DNA from: Paracoccaceae bacterium
GTDB lineage: Bacteria; Pseudomonadota; Alphaproteobacteria; Rhodobacterales; Rhodobacteraceae
Assembly: GCA_026982515.1 (NCBI GenBank)
Contig: JALSGY010000490.1
Span: forward strand, 1-8,585
Reading direction: 5' to 3'
DNA length: 8,585 nucleotides
Shown here: positions 1 through 5,394 of the stretch, one piece after another
Position numbering within the stretch: position 1 is the stretch's first letter
Layout of the letters: every line of letters begins with the position of its first letter
The notes under the pieces: generated by a model
What the model was told of the DNA's origin: nothing
The model's input: only the letters and a program-made list of their open reading frames with translations
Database searches by the model: none
Position numbers and translations under genes: made by a program

Positions 1-1
1 C

Positions 2-112
2 CTCCAGCCGCCGAAGGAACTGTTCTACATTCCGGGGCTCTTGCTTCTGGGGCTGATCGCCCTGCTGCAGAAGGTCCGGGCCCGCCGCCAGGAAGAGGAG
101 GCCCTCGCATGA
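2..112 (+). CDS. C-terminal end of a membrane protein, probably a TRAP transporter permease (5' partial)
   Basis: The open frame entering from the left edge encodes 36 residues before a TGA at 110-112. It contains one strongly hydrophobic stretch (FYIPGLLLLGLIALL, residues about 8-22 of the visible part). A short basic and then acidic tail follows (KVRARRQEEEALA), as expected for a last transmembrane helix with a cytoplasmic C-terminus. Its stop overlaps the start of the universal stress protein as ATGA, so the two genes are translationally coupled. Stress-protein genes directly behind TRAP permease genes are known, for example teaD behind teaABC in Halomonas. That makes a TRAP large or fused permease the best guess. 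The visible part is too short for a family motif, so another transporter is possible. Confidence 0.5.
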   Translation, partial: LQPPKELFYIPGLLLLGLIALLQKVRARRQEEEALA

Positions 113-540
113 GACAGGCAGTTCTGTGCGCCGTGGACATCAGCAACGAGGACCGTGACGTGAAGGTCCTGAAAGAGGCCGCGCGACAGGCCGCGATGGA
201 CGGCCGCCAGCTCGATGTCATCACCGTCGTCCCCGATTACGGGATGAGCTGGGTCGGCAGCTTCTTCGAGAAGGACCACCACGACAAGGTGGTGGCCGAG
301 GCCCGCCGTCACCTCGGCGAGCTGTGCGAAAGCGTGCTCGGCGCGGAGACCAACGAGAAGGTGCGCCACATCGTGGCCACCGGCACGGCCTACGAGGAGA
401 TCCTCAAGGTGGCGAAGGTGGACAAGGCGGCGCTGATCGTGATCGGCGCCCACCGCCCGGACCTGAAGGATTACCTGCTCGGCCCGGTCGCCGCCCGCGT
501 GGTGCGCCACGCCGAGTGCTCGGTCTACGTGGTCCGCTGA
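109..540 (+). CDS. Universal stress protein, UspA family
   Basis: This 143-residue cytoplasmic protein has the length of a single Usp domain. It opens with the usual first strand (AVLCAVDIS, residues 4-12). It ends with the family's C-terminal half: ALIVIGAH (108-115), DYLLGPVAARVV (121-132) and the last strand CSVYVV (137-142). A strong site, GGAAGAGGAGG, lies 7 bases before the ATG. The start overlaps the stop of the upstream membrane protein, which suggests a regulatory partner of that transporter, as reported for TeaD with the ectoine TRAP transporter. The nucleotide-binding loop is atypical. In ATP-binding members it reads G-x-x-G-(9 residues)-G-S/T. Here residues 113-126 have R instead of the second glycine, are one residue shorter, and end in GP. 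ATP binding is therefore doubtful. Family assignment is firm; the role is inference. Confidence 0.9.
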   Translation: MRQAVLCAVDISNEDRDVKVLKEAARQAAMDGRQLDVITVVPDYGMSWVGSFFEKDHHDKVVAEARRHLGELCESVLGAETNEKVRHIVATGTAYEEILKVAKVDKAALIVIGAHRPDLKDYLLGPVAARVVRHAECSVYVVR

Positions 541-580
541 GGCGCCGCCAACGGCCCGCGCTTCGAAAACGCTCCGCCCC

Positions 581-625
581 TTCATCTTGCCGAAATACTC
601 CGGGGGCGCGGGGGCAGCGCCCCCG
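581..625. repeat. Rhodobacterales-type extragenic element (conserved flank plus GC hairpin)
   Basis: On the minus strand this reads as a GC-rich hairpin followed by CGGAGTATTTCGGCAAGATG. From memory, close relatives of this flank (CCGGAGTATTT..GGC.AGATGAA) recur many times between genes in Rhodobacteraceae genomes, next to a C-rich hairpin. Only one copy is visible here, so its repeat status rests on recall and not on this window. Read as protein on the minus strand it gives APPEYFGKMK, which can prompt false gene calls. Confidence 0.5.
601..625. terminator. GC hairpin between convergent genes, probable bidirectional terminator
   Basis: The arms CGGGGGCGC (601-609) and GCGCCCCCG (617-625) pair perfectly over 9 bases around a 7-base loop. 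An alternative fold pairs GGGGGC (610-615) with GCCCCC (619-624) around a 3-base loop. It lies 61 bases after the stress-protein stop and 40 bases past the aminotransferase stop on the other strand. There is no clear U-tract on either side, so it is not a textbook intrinsic terminator. It may work with Rho or as an mRNA 3'-end stabiliser. Confidence 0.6.
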
Positions 626-664
626 TCAGTACCCCTTCCACTCCGCGCCAGGTTGCCGGTCGGG

Positions 665-1828
665 TCAGAGGCAGGCGCGAATGCGGGCAATCGCCTCGCG
701 GATGTTTTCCTCGCTGCTGGCGTAGGAAAAGCGCAGGTAGCCCTCGCCCCAGGCGCCGAAGCTGGTGCCGGCGATGGTGGCCACGCCGGCCTCTTCCAGG
801 AAACGGTCCTGGGCCTGGCGCGCGTTCATCCCGGTTCCCTCGATATTGGGGAAGGCGTAGAAGGCGCCGGCGGGTTCGATGCAGCGAAAGCCGGGCAGGG
901 CGTTGAGTTCTTCCACGATTAGCCGGCGGCGGGCATCGAAGGCGCGCATCATCTTCTCCACCGCCGTCTGCGGGCCTTCCAGGGCGGCGATGCCGGCATG
1001 TTGCGTGGCGGCGTTGACGCAGGAATGGTCGTTGATGCACAGGCGGATGGCGTGATCCACCAGCGCCTCGGGCCAGACCGCATAGCCCAGCCGCCAGCCC
1101 GTCATGGCATAGGTCTTGGACCAGCCGTCGAGCATGATCAGCCGGTCGCGGATCTGGGGGTATTGCAGCAGGCTCACGTGCTCGCGCCCGCCGTAGAGCA
1201 TGCGGCTGTAGATCTCGTCGGAGAGGATCGCCACCTGCGGGTGCGCGTCCAGCCCCGCCACCAGCCTGTCGATCTCTTCCTTCGGGGTCACGCCACCGGT
1301 GGGGTTGGCGGGGCTGTTGATGACGATCAGCCGGGTGCGCGGGGTGATCGCCTCCAGCACCGCCTCGGCCGAGAAGGCAAAGCCGTTGCGCTCTTCCAGG
1401 GCGAAGGGCACCGCGGTGGCGCCGGAGTAGCGGATGGTGCTCTCGTAGATCGGGAAGCCCGGGTTGGGGTACATGATCTCGGCGCCGGGTTCGCCGAACA
1501 TCAGCATGGCGAAGAACATGGTCGGCTTGCCGCCGGGCACCACCACCACGTTGCCGGGGTCGACCTCAACGCCGTGGCGGCGGTGCAGGTCGGCGGCCAC
1601 CGCCTCGCGCAGGGCGGGGATGCCGTTGGCCGGGGTATAGCCGTGATGGCCGTCGCGCAGCGCCTTCACCGCCGCCTCGACCACGTGTTCGGGGGTGCGG
1701 AAATCAGGCTGGCCGATGCCCAGGTTGATGATGTCGCGGCCCCGGCCGGCCAGCTTCTGGGCCCGGGCCAGAACCTCGAAGGCGGATTCGGTTCCGAGGC
1801 GGTGAATGGAGGCGGCGGGCTGGAGCAT
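665..1828 (-). CDS. PLP-dependent aminotransferase, class I/II (aspartate aminotransferase superfamily)
   Basis: The protein has 387 residues, the usual length for a fold-type I aminotransferase, and no signal peptide. It would move an amino group between an amino acid and a 2-oxo acid in the cytoplasm, using pyridoxal phosphate. Seen motifs are NLGIGQPDF (35-43), the substrate loop GYTPANG (63-69), NSPANPTGG (171-179) with the cofactor-contacting Asn175, SDEIY (203-207) with Asp204 and Tyr207, SKTYAMTGWRLGY (237-249) with the Schiff-base Lys238 and phosphate-binding Arg246, and LRFSYA (365-370) whose Arg366 matches the carboxylate-binding Arg386 of aspartate aminotransferase. All catalytic positions are intact. 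The amino-acid substrate cannot be told from these motifs; aspartate, alanine, aromatic and branched-chain types share them. The gene is transcribed away from the TRAP operon and converges on the stress protein. The ATG at 1826-1828 has only a weak upstream site. A link to the TRAP pathway is possible but unproven. Confidence 0.92.
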   Translation of the reverse strand: MLQPAASIHRLGTESAFEVLARAQKLAGRGRDIINLGIGQPDFRTPEHVVEAAVKALRDGHHGYTPANGIPALREAVAADLHRRHGVEVDPGNVVVVPGGKPTMFFAMLMFGEPGAEIMYPNPGFPIYESTIRYSGATAVPFALEERNGFAFSAEAVLEAITPRTRLIVINSPANPTGGVTPKEEIDRLVAGLDAHPQVAILSDEIYSRMLYGGREHVSLLQYPQIRDRLIMLDGWSKTYAMTGWRLGYAVWPEALVDHAIRLCINDHSCVNAATQHAGIAALEGPQTAVEKMMRAFDARRRLIVEELNALPGFRCIEPAGAFYAFPNIEGTGMNARQAQDRFLEEAGVATIAGTSFGAWGEGYLRFSYASSEENIREAIARIRACL

Positions 1829-1860
1829 GGGTGATTCCGTGGCAATGTGGTTTCGCGCGC

Positions 1861-1889
1861 ATCAAGTCACCGCGCGCGGCCCCGGTCAA
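1861..1889 (-). promoter_or_regulatory. Candidate sigma-70 promoter for the aminotransferase
   Basis: On the minus strand TTGACC (1889-1884) matches five of six bases of the -35 consensus. It is followed after exactly 17 bases by CTTGAT (1866-1861), a weak -10 with three matches. Transcription would begin near 1854, about 25 bases before the aminotransferase ATG. The good -35, exact spacing and location support it; the poor -10 weakens it. Confidence 0.35.
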
Positions 1890-2130
1890 TAGCGCGGGGC
1901 GGGCCGGGCGCAGGCGGAATTGGGGCCCCCGATACCGACCATTGCGCCTTGCCTGCTGGTGTGGAAGAATTGATCCCGAAGCGGGCATGGGGCTGTCAGC
2001 GGCCGAATTTCCCGCTGCCGGGGAGGAGATGCGGAATGCGCGAATTCGTGCAACCGCAAGCGAAAACAGGAAAAATGGGGGAAATCTGGCTGAAGTTTCA
2101 CCGAATATCCTGCGCCTTTCATTATTCTGC

Positions 2131-2160
2131 TTGCAGGCATTCCGCTTTTTTGGTTAGGTT
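2131..2160 (+). promoter_or_regulatory. Candidate promoter of the TRAP operon
   Basis: TTGCAG (2131-2136) resembles a -35 box, and TAGGTT (2155-2160) lies 18 bases downstream as a weak -10 in the T-rich stretch. Transcription would start near 2167, right at the paired palindromes. The -10 is poor, so an activator may be needed or the true promoter may lie elsewhere in the AT-rich zone. Confidence 0.3.
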
Positions 2161-2166
2161 TTTTTA

Positions 2167-2176
2167 CCAATATTGG
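2167..2176. promoter_or_regulatory. Perfect 10-bp palindrome CCAATATTGG, possible operator
   Basis: CCAATATTGG is its own reverse complement. It lies 37 bases before the binding-protein ATG, at the predicted transcription start, with one base between it and the next palindrome. The position suits a repressor site. The binding protein is unknown. Confidence 0.4.
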
Positions 2177-2177
2177 C

Positions 2178-2192
2178 GTGGAACAGTTCCAC
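2178..2192. promoter_or_regulatory. Perfect inverted repeat GTGGAAC-A-GTTCCAC, possible IclR- or GntR-type operator
   Basis: Seven-base arms meet at a single central A with no mismatch. The layout TGGAA-N3-TTCCA resembles operators bound by some IclR-family regulators; the E. coli IclR site is TGGAA-N5-TTCCA. It ends 8 bases before the ribosome binding site, so a bound protein would block early transcription. As RNA it could form a 5-bp stem with a 5-base loop. Regulator identity is inference, and no regulator gene is in the window. Confidence 0.5.
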
Positions 2193-2200
2193 AAGCATCT

Positions 2201-2208
2201 GGGAGGAG
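2201..2208 (+). promoter_or_regulatory. Ribosome binding site that fixes the TRAP binding-protein start
   Basis: GGGAGGAG is an almost complete anti-16S match ending 5 bases before the ATG at 2214. It selects that ATG over an in-frame GTG at 2178, which has no such site and would put 12 extra residues before the signal peptide. The 11-mer GGGAGGAGATG is also found at 2021-2031. Confidence 0.85.
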
Positions 2209-2213
2209 ATGAA

Positions 2214-3317
2214 ATGACTACAGCACTCAACAGACGGAAGTTCCTCAAGGGCGGCGCTCTCGCGGCTACCGCGACCGCAGGAACCCTCGCCGCGCCGGCG
2301 ATCGCGAATGCCCAGGCGGTGACCCTGAAGATGCAGGCTGCCTGGGGTGGCGGCATCTTTCTCGAGAACGCGCAATCCTATGTGAAGCGCGTCAACGAGA
2401 TGGCCGAGGGCGCCCTGGTGATCGAGCTTCTGCCGGTCAACGCGGTGGTCAAGACCAGCCAGATGCAGGACGCGGTGCACCGCGGCGTGCTGGATGCCGC
2501 CCACTACGTGCCGGCCTACTGGTATTCCAAGTCCAAGACCGCCTCGCTGTTCGGCACCGGCCCCTGCTTCGGCTGGTCGAGCCAGGAGGTGCTGGGCTGG
2601 GTTCACTACGGCGGCGGCATGGAGCTGTTCAACGAGCTGATGGACAATCTCGGCCTGAACGTGGTGTCCTTCTTCAATTCGCCGATGCCGGCCCAGCCGC
2701 TGGGCTGGTTCAAGGAAGAGATCAAGGACGTCAGCCAGATGAAGGGGCTGAAGTATCGCACCGTGGGCCTGGCGGCCGACGTGATGCTGGAAATGGGCCT
2801 GTCGGTGGTGCAGCTGCCCGGCGGCGAGATCCAGCCGGCGATGAAGTCGGGCCTGATCGACGCGGCCGAATTCAACAACCCCACCTCGGACCGCGACTTC
2901 GGCATGCAGGACGTTTCCAAGCACTACATGCTGGCCTCGTTCCACCAGAGCCAGGAGTTCTTCGAGATCACCTTCAACAAGAAGAAGTTCGAATCTCTGC
3001 CCAGTGAGCTTCAGGCGATCATCCGCTACGCTTCCGAGGCCGAGAACTCCAACTTCTACTGGAACAACACCAAGCGTTATGCCGAGGATCTCGTCAAGCT
3101 GCAGGAAGAAAGCGGCGTCAACGTGCACCGCACGCCCGACAGCGTGATGCAGGCCCAGCTCGATGCCTGGGACAAGGTGGTGGAGCGCATCGCCAACGAA
3201 GATCCGTTCTTCGCCAAGGTGATCGAAAGCCAGAAGGCCTACGCCAAGGAGGTCATGGGCTACCTGAACCTCAACCAGCCCGACTACAAGCTGGCCTACA
3301 AGCACTACTTCGGCTGA
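2214..3317 (+). CDS. TRAP transporter solute-binding protein, DctP family (2-oxo/hydroxy-acid type)
   Basis: This periplasmic protein captures a carboxylate and hands it to the QM permease encoded next. From the ATG at 2214 it has 367 residues. The first 35 are a twin-arginine-like signal: NRRKFLKG (6-13), a hydrophobic alanine-rich core, and a likely cut after ANAQA (31-35). The mature part resembles the TakP / chloroaromatic-mannitol group of TRAP binding proteins. It has QPLGWF (161-166), GLKYRTVG (178-185) whose Arg182 is the expected substrate-carboxylate arginine, LPGGEI (201-206), DAAEFNNPTSD (216-226) and DVSKHYMLASFHQ (233-245). The Glu219-Phe220 pair is where I expect Glu-Trp in many relatives, so ligand preference may differ. 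Ligands known for this group include 2-oxo and hydroxy monocarboxylates; the ligand here is not determined. The gene leads an operon and is followed by a stable hairpin, fitting higher output than the permease genes. Confidence 0.93.
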   Translation: MTTALNRRKFLKGGALAATATAGTLAAPAIANAQAVTLKMQAAWGGGIFLENAQSYVKRVNEMAEGALVIELLPVNAVVKTSQMQDAVHRGVLDAAHYVPAYWYSKSKTASLFGTGPCFGWSSQEVLGWVHYGGGMELFNELMDNLGLNVVSFFNSPMPAQPLGWFKEEIKDVSQMKGLKYRTVGLAADVMLEMGLSVVQLPGGEIQPAMKSGLIDAAEFNNPTSDRDFGMQDVSKHYMLASFHQSQEFFEITFNKKKFESLPSELQAIIRYASEAENSNFYWNNTKRYAEDLVKLQEESGVNVHRTPDSVMQAQLDAWDKVVERIANEDPFFAKVIESQKAYAKEVMGYLNLNQPDYKLAYKHYFG

Positions 3318-3336
3318 GCATGGCCGAAACCGCAAG

Positions 3337-3361
3337 ACGGGGGCCGCGCGGCGGCCCCCGT
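3337..3361 (+). terminator. Strong hairpin between binding-protein and permease genes (attenuator or mRNA stabiliser)
   Basis: The arms ACGGGGGCCGC (3337-3347) and GCGGCCCCCGT (3351-3361) pair over 11 bases with a 3-base GCG loop. It begins 19 bases after the stop of the binding protein. No U-tract follows, and the permease start is 45 bases further on. It therefore probably lets part of transcription through while protecting the 3' end of the binding-protein message. This is a common way to make binding protein in excess over permease. Confidence 0.7.
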
Positions 3362-3393
3362 TACTGACGGCATTTCTCACGACATTCACCCTT

Positions 3394-3401
3394 GGGAGGG
3401 G
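3394..3401 (+). promoter_or_regulatory. Ribosome binding site selecting a GTG start for the small permease
   Basis: GGGAGGGG ends 5 bases before the GTG at 3407. The upstream in-frame TTG at 3392 overlaps this site and so is unlikely to be the start. Confidence 0.75.
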
Positions 3402-3406
3402 CAGAG

Positions 3407-3979
3407 GTGACCAGATTTATCTACACGATCGAAGGTCTTAACCTTTGGGTTGGCCGGGCCTTTGGCTGGTGCATCATGATTCTGACGTTTTCCGTATCCT
3501 ACGAGGTCTTCGTCCGTTACGTCCTGAATTCGCCAACCGTCTGGGCCTTCGACATGATGGTCCAGATGTATGGTGCTCTGCTTCTCATGGCCGGCCCTTA
3601 CGCCCTGGCCCAGGACGCCCACGTGCGCGGGGACGTGCTCTACCGGCTGTTCCCGGTCAAGTGGCAGGCGCGGGTCGATTTCGTGCTTTATCTTCTTTTC
3701 TTCTTCCCCGGCATGCTGGCCCTGTTCTGGTTCGGCTGGGAGATTGCCGCCGACAGCTGGCGCTACAAGGAAGTCAGCTGGAACAGCCCGGCGCGAATCC
3801 AGGTCTACTTCTTCAAGACGCTGATCCCCGCCGCCGGATTCCTGCTGATCCTGCAGGGCATTGCCGAGCTGATGCGCTGCTGGCGGGCGATGAAAACCGG
3901 TGTCTGGATGGACCGCCTCGATGACGTGAAGGAAACCGAGGAGATGCTGATGCATGCCTCGGACGACAGCACCCGCTAA
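3407..3979 (+). CDS. TRAP transporter small permease, DctQ family
   Basis: The predicted inner-membrane protein has 190 residues from GTG at 3407 and four hydrophobic segments, at about residues 15-37, 46-68, 90-112 and 134-156. That is the standard DctQ layout. Family features seen are RYVLNSPTVWAFD (37-49), a variant of the conserved R-x3-N-x-P-x2-W-x2-E/D element, and HVRGDVLY (72-79) after the second helix. DctQ pairs with the large permease DctM, supports the transporter fold, and is required for uptake. The tail after residue 157 is charged and cytoplasmic. The length of about 190, rather than 160-170, fits the FcbT2-like group that accompanies chloroaromatic/mannitol-type TRAP systems. 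It lies 89 bases after the binding-protein gene and 28 bases before the large permease gene. Confidence 0.92.
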   Translation: MTRFIYTIEGLNLWVGRAFGWCIMILTFSVSYEVFVRYVLNSPTVWAFDMMVQMYGALLLMAGPYALAQDAHVRGDVLYRLFPVKWQARVDFVLYLLFFFPGMLALFWFGWEIAADSWRYKEVSWNSPARIQVYFFKTLIPAAGFLLILQGIAELMRCWRAMKTGVWMDRLDDVKETEEMLMHASDDSTR

Positions 3980-4007
3980 CGCCCACGGCAGAACAAAGAG
4001 AAAAACA

Positions 4008-5375
4008 ATGACGGACCCCCAAGTCGCAATCCTGATGCTGAGCCTGTTCATCGTGCTGGTGCTGCTCGGCTTCCCGATCGCCTTTACCCTGCTCGCCATG
4101 GGCGTGGCCTTCGGCTACTACGCCTATTATCAGGGCCCGCCCGACACCTTTGCGGGCTACTTCGACAACAACATCTTCTATCTCCTGAACCAGAACACCT
4201 ATTCGGTAATGGAGAACGACACGCTGGTGGCGATCCCGCTGTTCCTGTTCATGGGATACGTGGTGGAACGCGCCTCCATCGTCGATCGGCTGTTCTTTTC
4301 GCTGCAGATGGCGGCGCGCCGGCTGCCCGGCTCGATGGCGATTGCCTCGCTGCTGACCTGCGCGGTGTTTTCCACCGCCTCCGGCATCGTCGGCGCGGTG
4401 GTGACGCTGATGGGCCTGCTGGCCTTCCCGGCCATGGCCAATGCCAACTACAACAAGAGCTTCGCCTCGGGCGTGATCTGCGCCGGCGGCACGCTGGGCA
4501 TCCTGATCCCGCCTTCGATCATGCTGATCGTCTACGCCGCCATCGCCGAGCTTTCGCCCCTGCGCCTTTACGCGGCCGCGGTCTTCCCGGGGCTGATGCT
4601 GGCCGGGCTCTATATCGTCTACGTGATCACCCGGGTGGGGCTCAATCCGGCCATCGCGCCGCGCCCGCTGGACGAGGAGGTGCCGCCCAAGCGCGAGATC
4701 TACCTCAACCTGCTGGTTTCCTTCGTGCCGCTGACGGTGCTGATCTTCCTGGTGCTGGGCTCCATCCTCGGCGGTCTGGCGACCCCGGCCGAGGCGGCCG
4801 CGATGGGGGCGCTGGGGGGGCTGGTGCTGGCGATGCTCTACCGCTCGCTGACCTGGCAGAAGGTGAAGGAAAGCGTCTTCCTCACCGCCAAGGCCACGGC
4901 GATGGTGTGCTGGCTGTTCGTCGGTTCCTGGACCTTCGCCTCGGTGTTCAGCTACCTCGGCGGTCACACCGTGATCGAGGGCTGGTTCATGGCCATGAGC
5001 CTCGAGCCCTGGCAGTTCCTGGTGCTGGTGCAGCTGATCATCTTCCTGCTGGGCTGGCCGCTGGAATGGTCGGAGATCCTGATCATCTTCGTGCCGATCT
5101 TCCTGCCGATGCTGGATACCTTCGGGGTGAACCCCTACTTCTTCGCCATGCTGGTGGCGCTGAACCTGCAGACCTCCTTCCTGACCCCGCCGATGGCGAT
5201 GTCGGCCTATTACCTGAAGGGGGTGCTGAAGGATCAGATCGAGCTGATGGACATCTTCCGCGGCATCATGCCCTATCTCGGAATCGTGCTGTTCAGCATG
5301 GTGATGCTCTATCAGTTCCCGGGAATCGCCCTGTGGCTGCCGGATTTCCTGTTCGGCGAATATTTCCCGAGGTAA
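4008..5375 (+). CDS. TRAP transporter large permease, DctM family
   Basis: This 455-residue inner-membrane protein carries the transport path and couples solute uptake to an ion gradient, normally sodium. It is almost entirely hydrophobic, with about a dozen membrane segments starting at residues 6-30. Recognisable elements are YSVMENDTLVAIPLFLFMG (65-83), STASGIVGA (122-130) in the first hairpin half, GTLGILIPPSI (161-171), LATPAEAAAMGALG (257-270), the second-half equivalent, and FLTPPMA (391-397). The two-fold inverted repeat is visible in the pairing of 122-171 with about 305-397. The IPPS and TPPMA motifs are typical of the family. The YSVMENDTLVAIPLF element points to the FcbT3-like branch. 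ATG 4008 has only a modest site (AAAGAG). An in-frame ATG at 3954 would overlap the small permease and add a polar, non-family extension, so it is rejected. The amidase gene begins 19 bases after the stop. Confidence 0.94.
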   Translation: MTDPQVAILMLSLFIVLVLLGFPIAFTLLAMGVAFGYYAYYQGPPDTFAGYFDNNIFYLLNQNTYSVMENDTLVAIPLFLFMGYVVERASIVDRLFFSLQMAARRLPGSMAIASLLTCAVFSTASGIVGAVVTLMGLLAFPAMANANYNKSFASGVICAGGTLGILIPPSIMLIVYAAIAELSPLRLYAAAVFPGLMLAGLYIVYVITRVGLNPAIAPRPLDEEVPPKREIYLNLLVSFVPLTVLIFLVLGSILGGLATPAEAAAMGALGGLVLAMLYRSLTWQKVKESVFLTAKATAMVCWLFVGSWTFASVFSYLGGHTVIEGWFMAMSLEPWQFLVLVQLIIFLLGWPLEWSEILIIFVPIFLPMLDTFGVNPYFFAMLVALNLQTSFLTPPMAMSAYYLKGVLKDQIELMDIFRGIMPYLGIVLFSMVMLYQFPGIALWLPDFLFGEYFPR

Positions 5376-5394
5376 CCGGGTAGGGGAGAAACCG

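Larger units (their letters stand above)
1829..2213. other. Divergent intergenic control region
   Basis: This 385-base gap lies between the minus-strand aminotransferase and the plus-strand TRAP operon. The half next to the aminotransferase is very GC-rich and includes an inverted pair CGCGCGC/GCGCGCG (1854-1860 and 1872-1878). The half next to the operon becomes AT-rich (about 2045-2190) with T-runs at 2146-2151 and 2159-2165, typical of a promoter zone. It contains candidate promoters for both directions, two palindromes and the operon's ribosome binding site. I see no convincing protein gene or structured RNA in it. A short frame at 2036-2212 is discussed under findings. Confidence 0.8.

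Noticed and set aside
25..690. Minus-strand open frame (221 codons) opposite the stress protein
   Set aside because: Its N-terminus is translated from the GC hairpin element, and the rest is antisense to a clear Usp domain.
998..1834. Plus-strand open frame (278 codons) opposite the aminotransferase
   Set aside because: Repetitive Gly/His/Val/Ala content with no motif, while the minus strand has every aminotransferase catalytic residue.
1854..1878. Inverted CGCGCGC/GCGCGCG pair as a regulatory hairpin
   Set aside because: Alternating CG runs pair by chance in GC-rich DNA. No further support, so it is noted only within the control-region entry.
2146..2165. T-runs at 2146-2151 and 2159-2165 as an intrinsic terminator
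   Set aside because: No stable stem stands before them, and no gene on the plus strand ends upstream. They fit a promoter zone better.
2176..2190. Possible sigma-54 promoter near TGGCGTGGAACAGTTCC
   Set aside because: GG is present, but the GC needed 10 bases further on is missing; it reads TT.
2154..3389. Minus-strand open frame (411 codons) opposite the binding protein
   Set aside because: Composition is that of an antisense shadow, and it would cross the operon control region and the hairpin.
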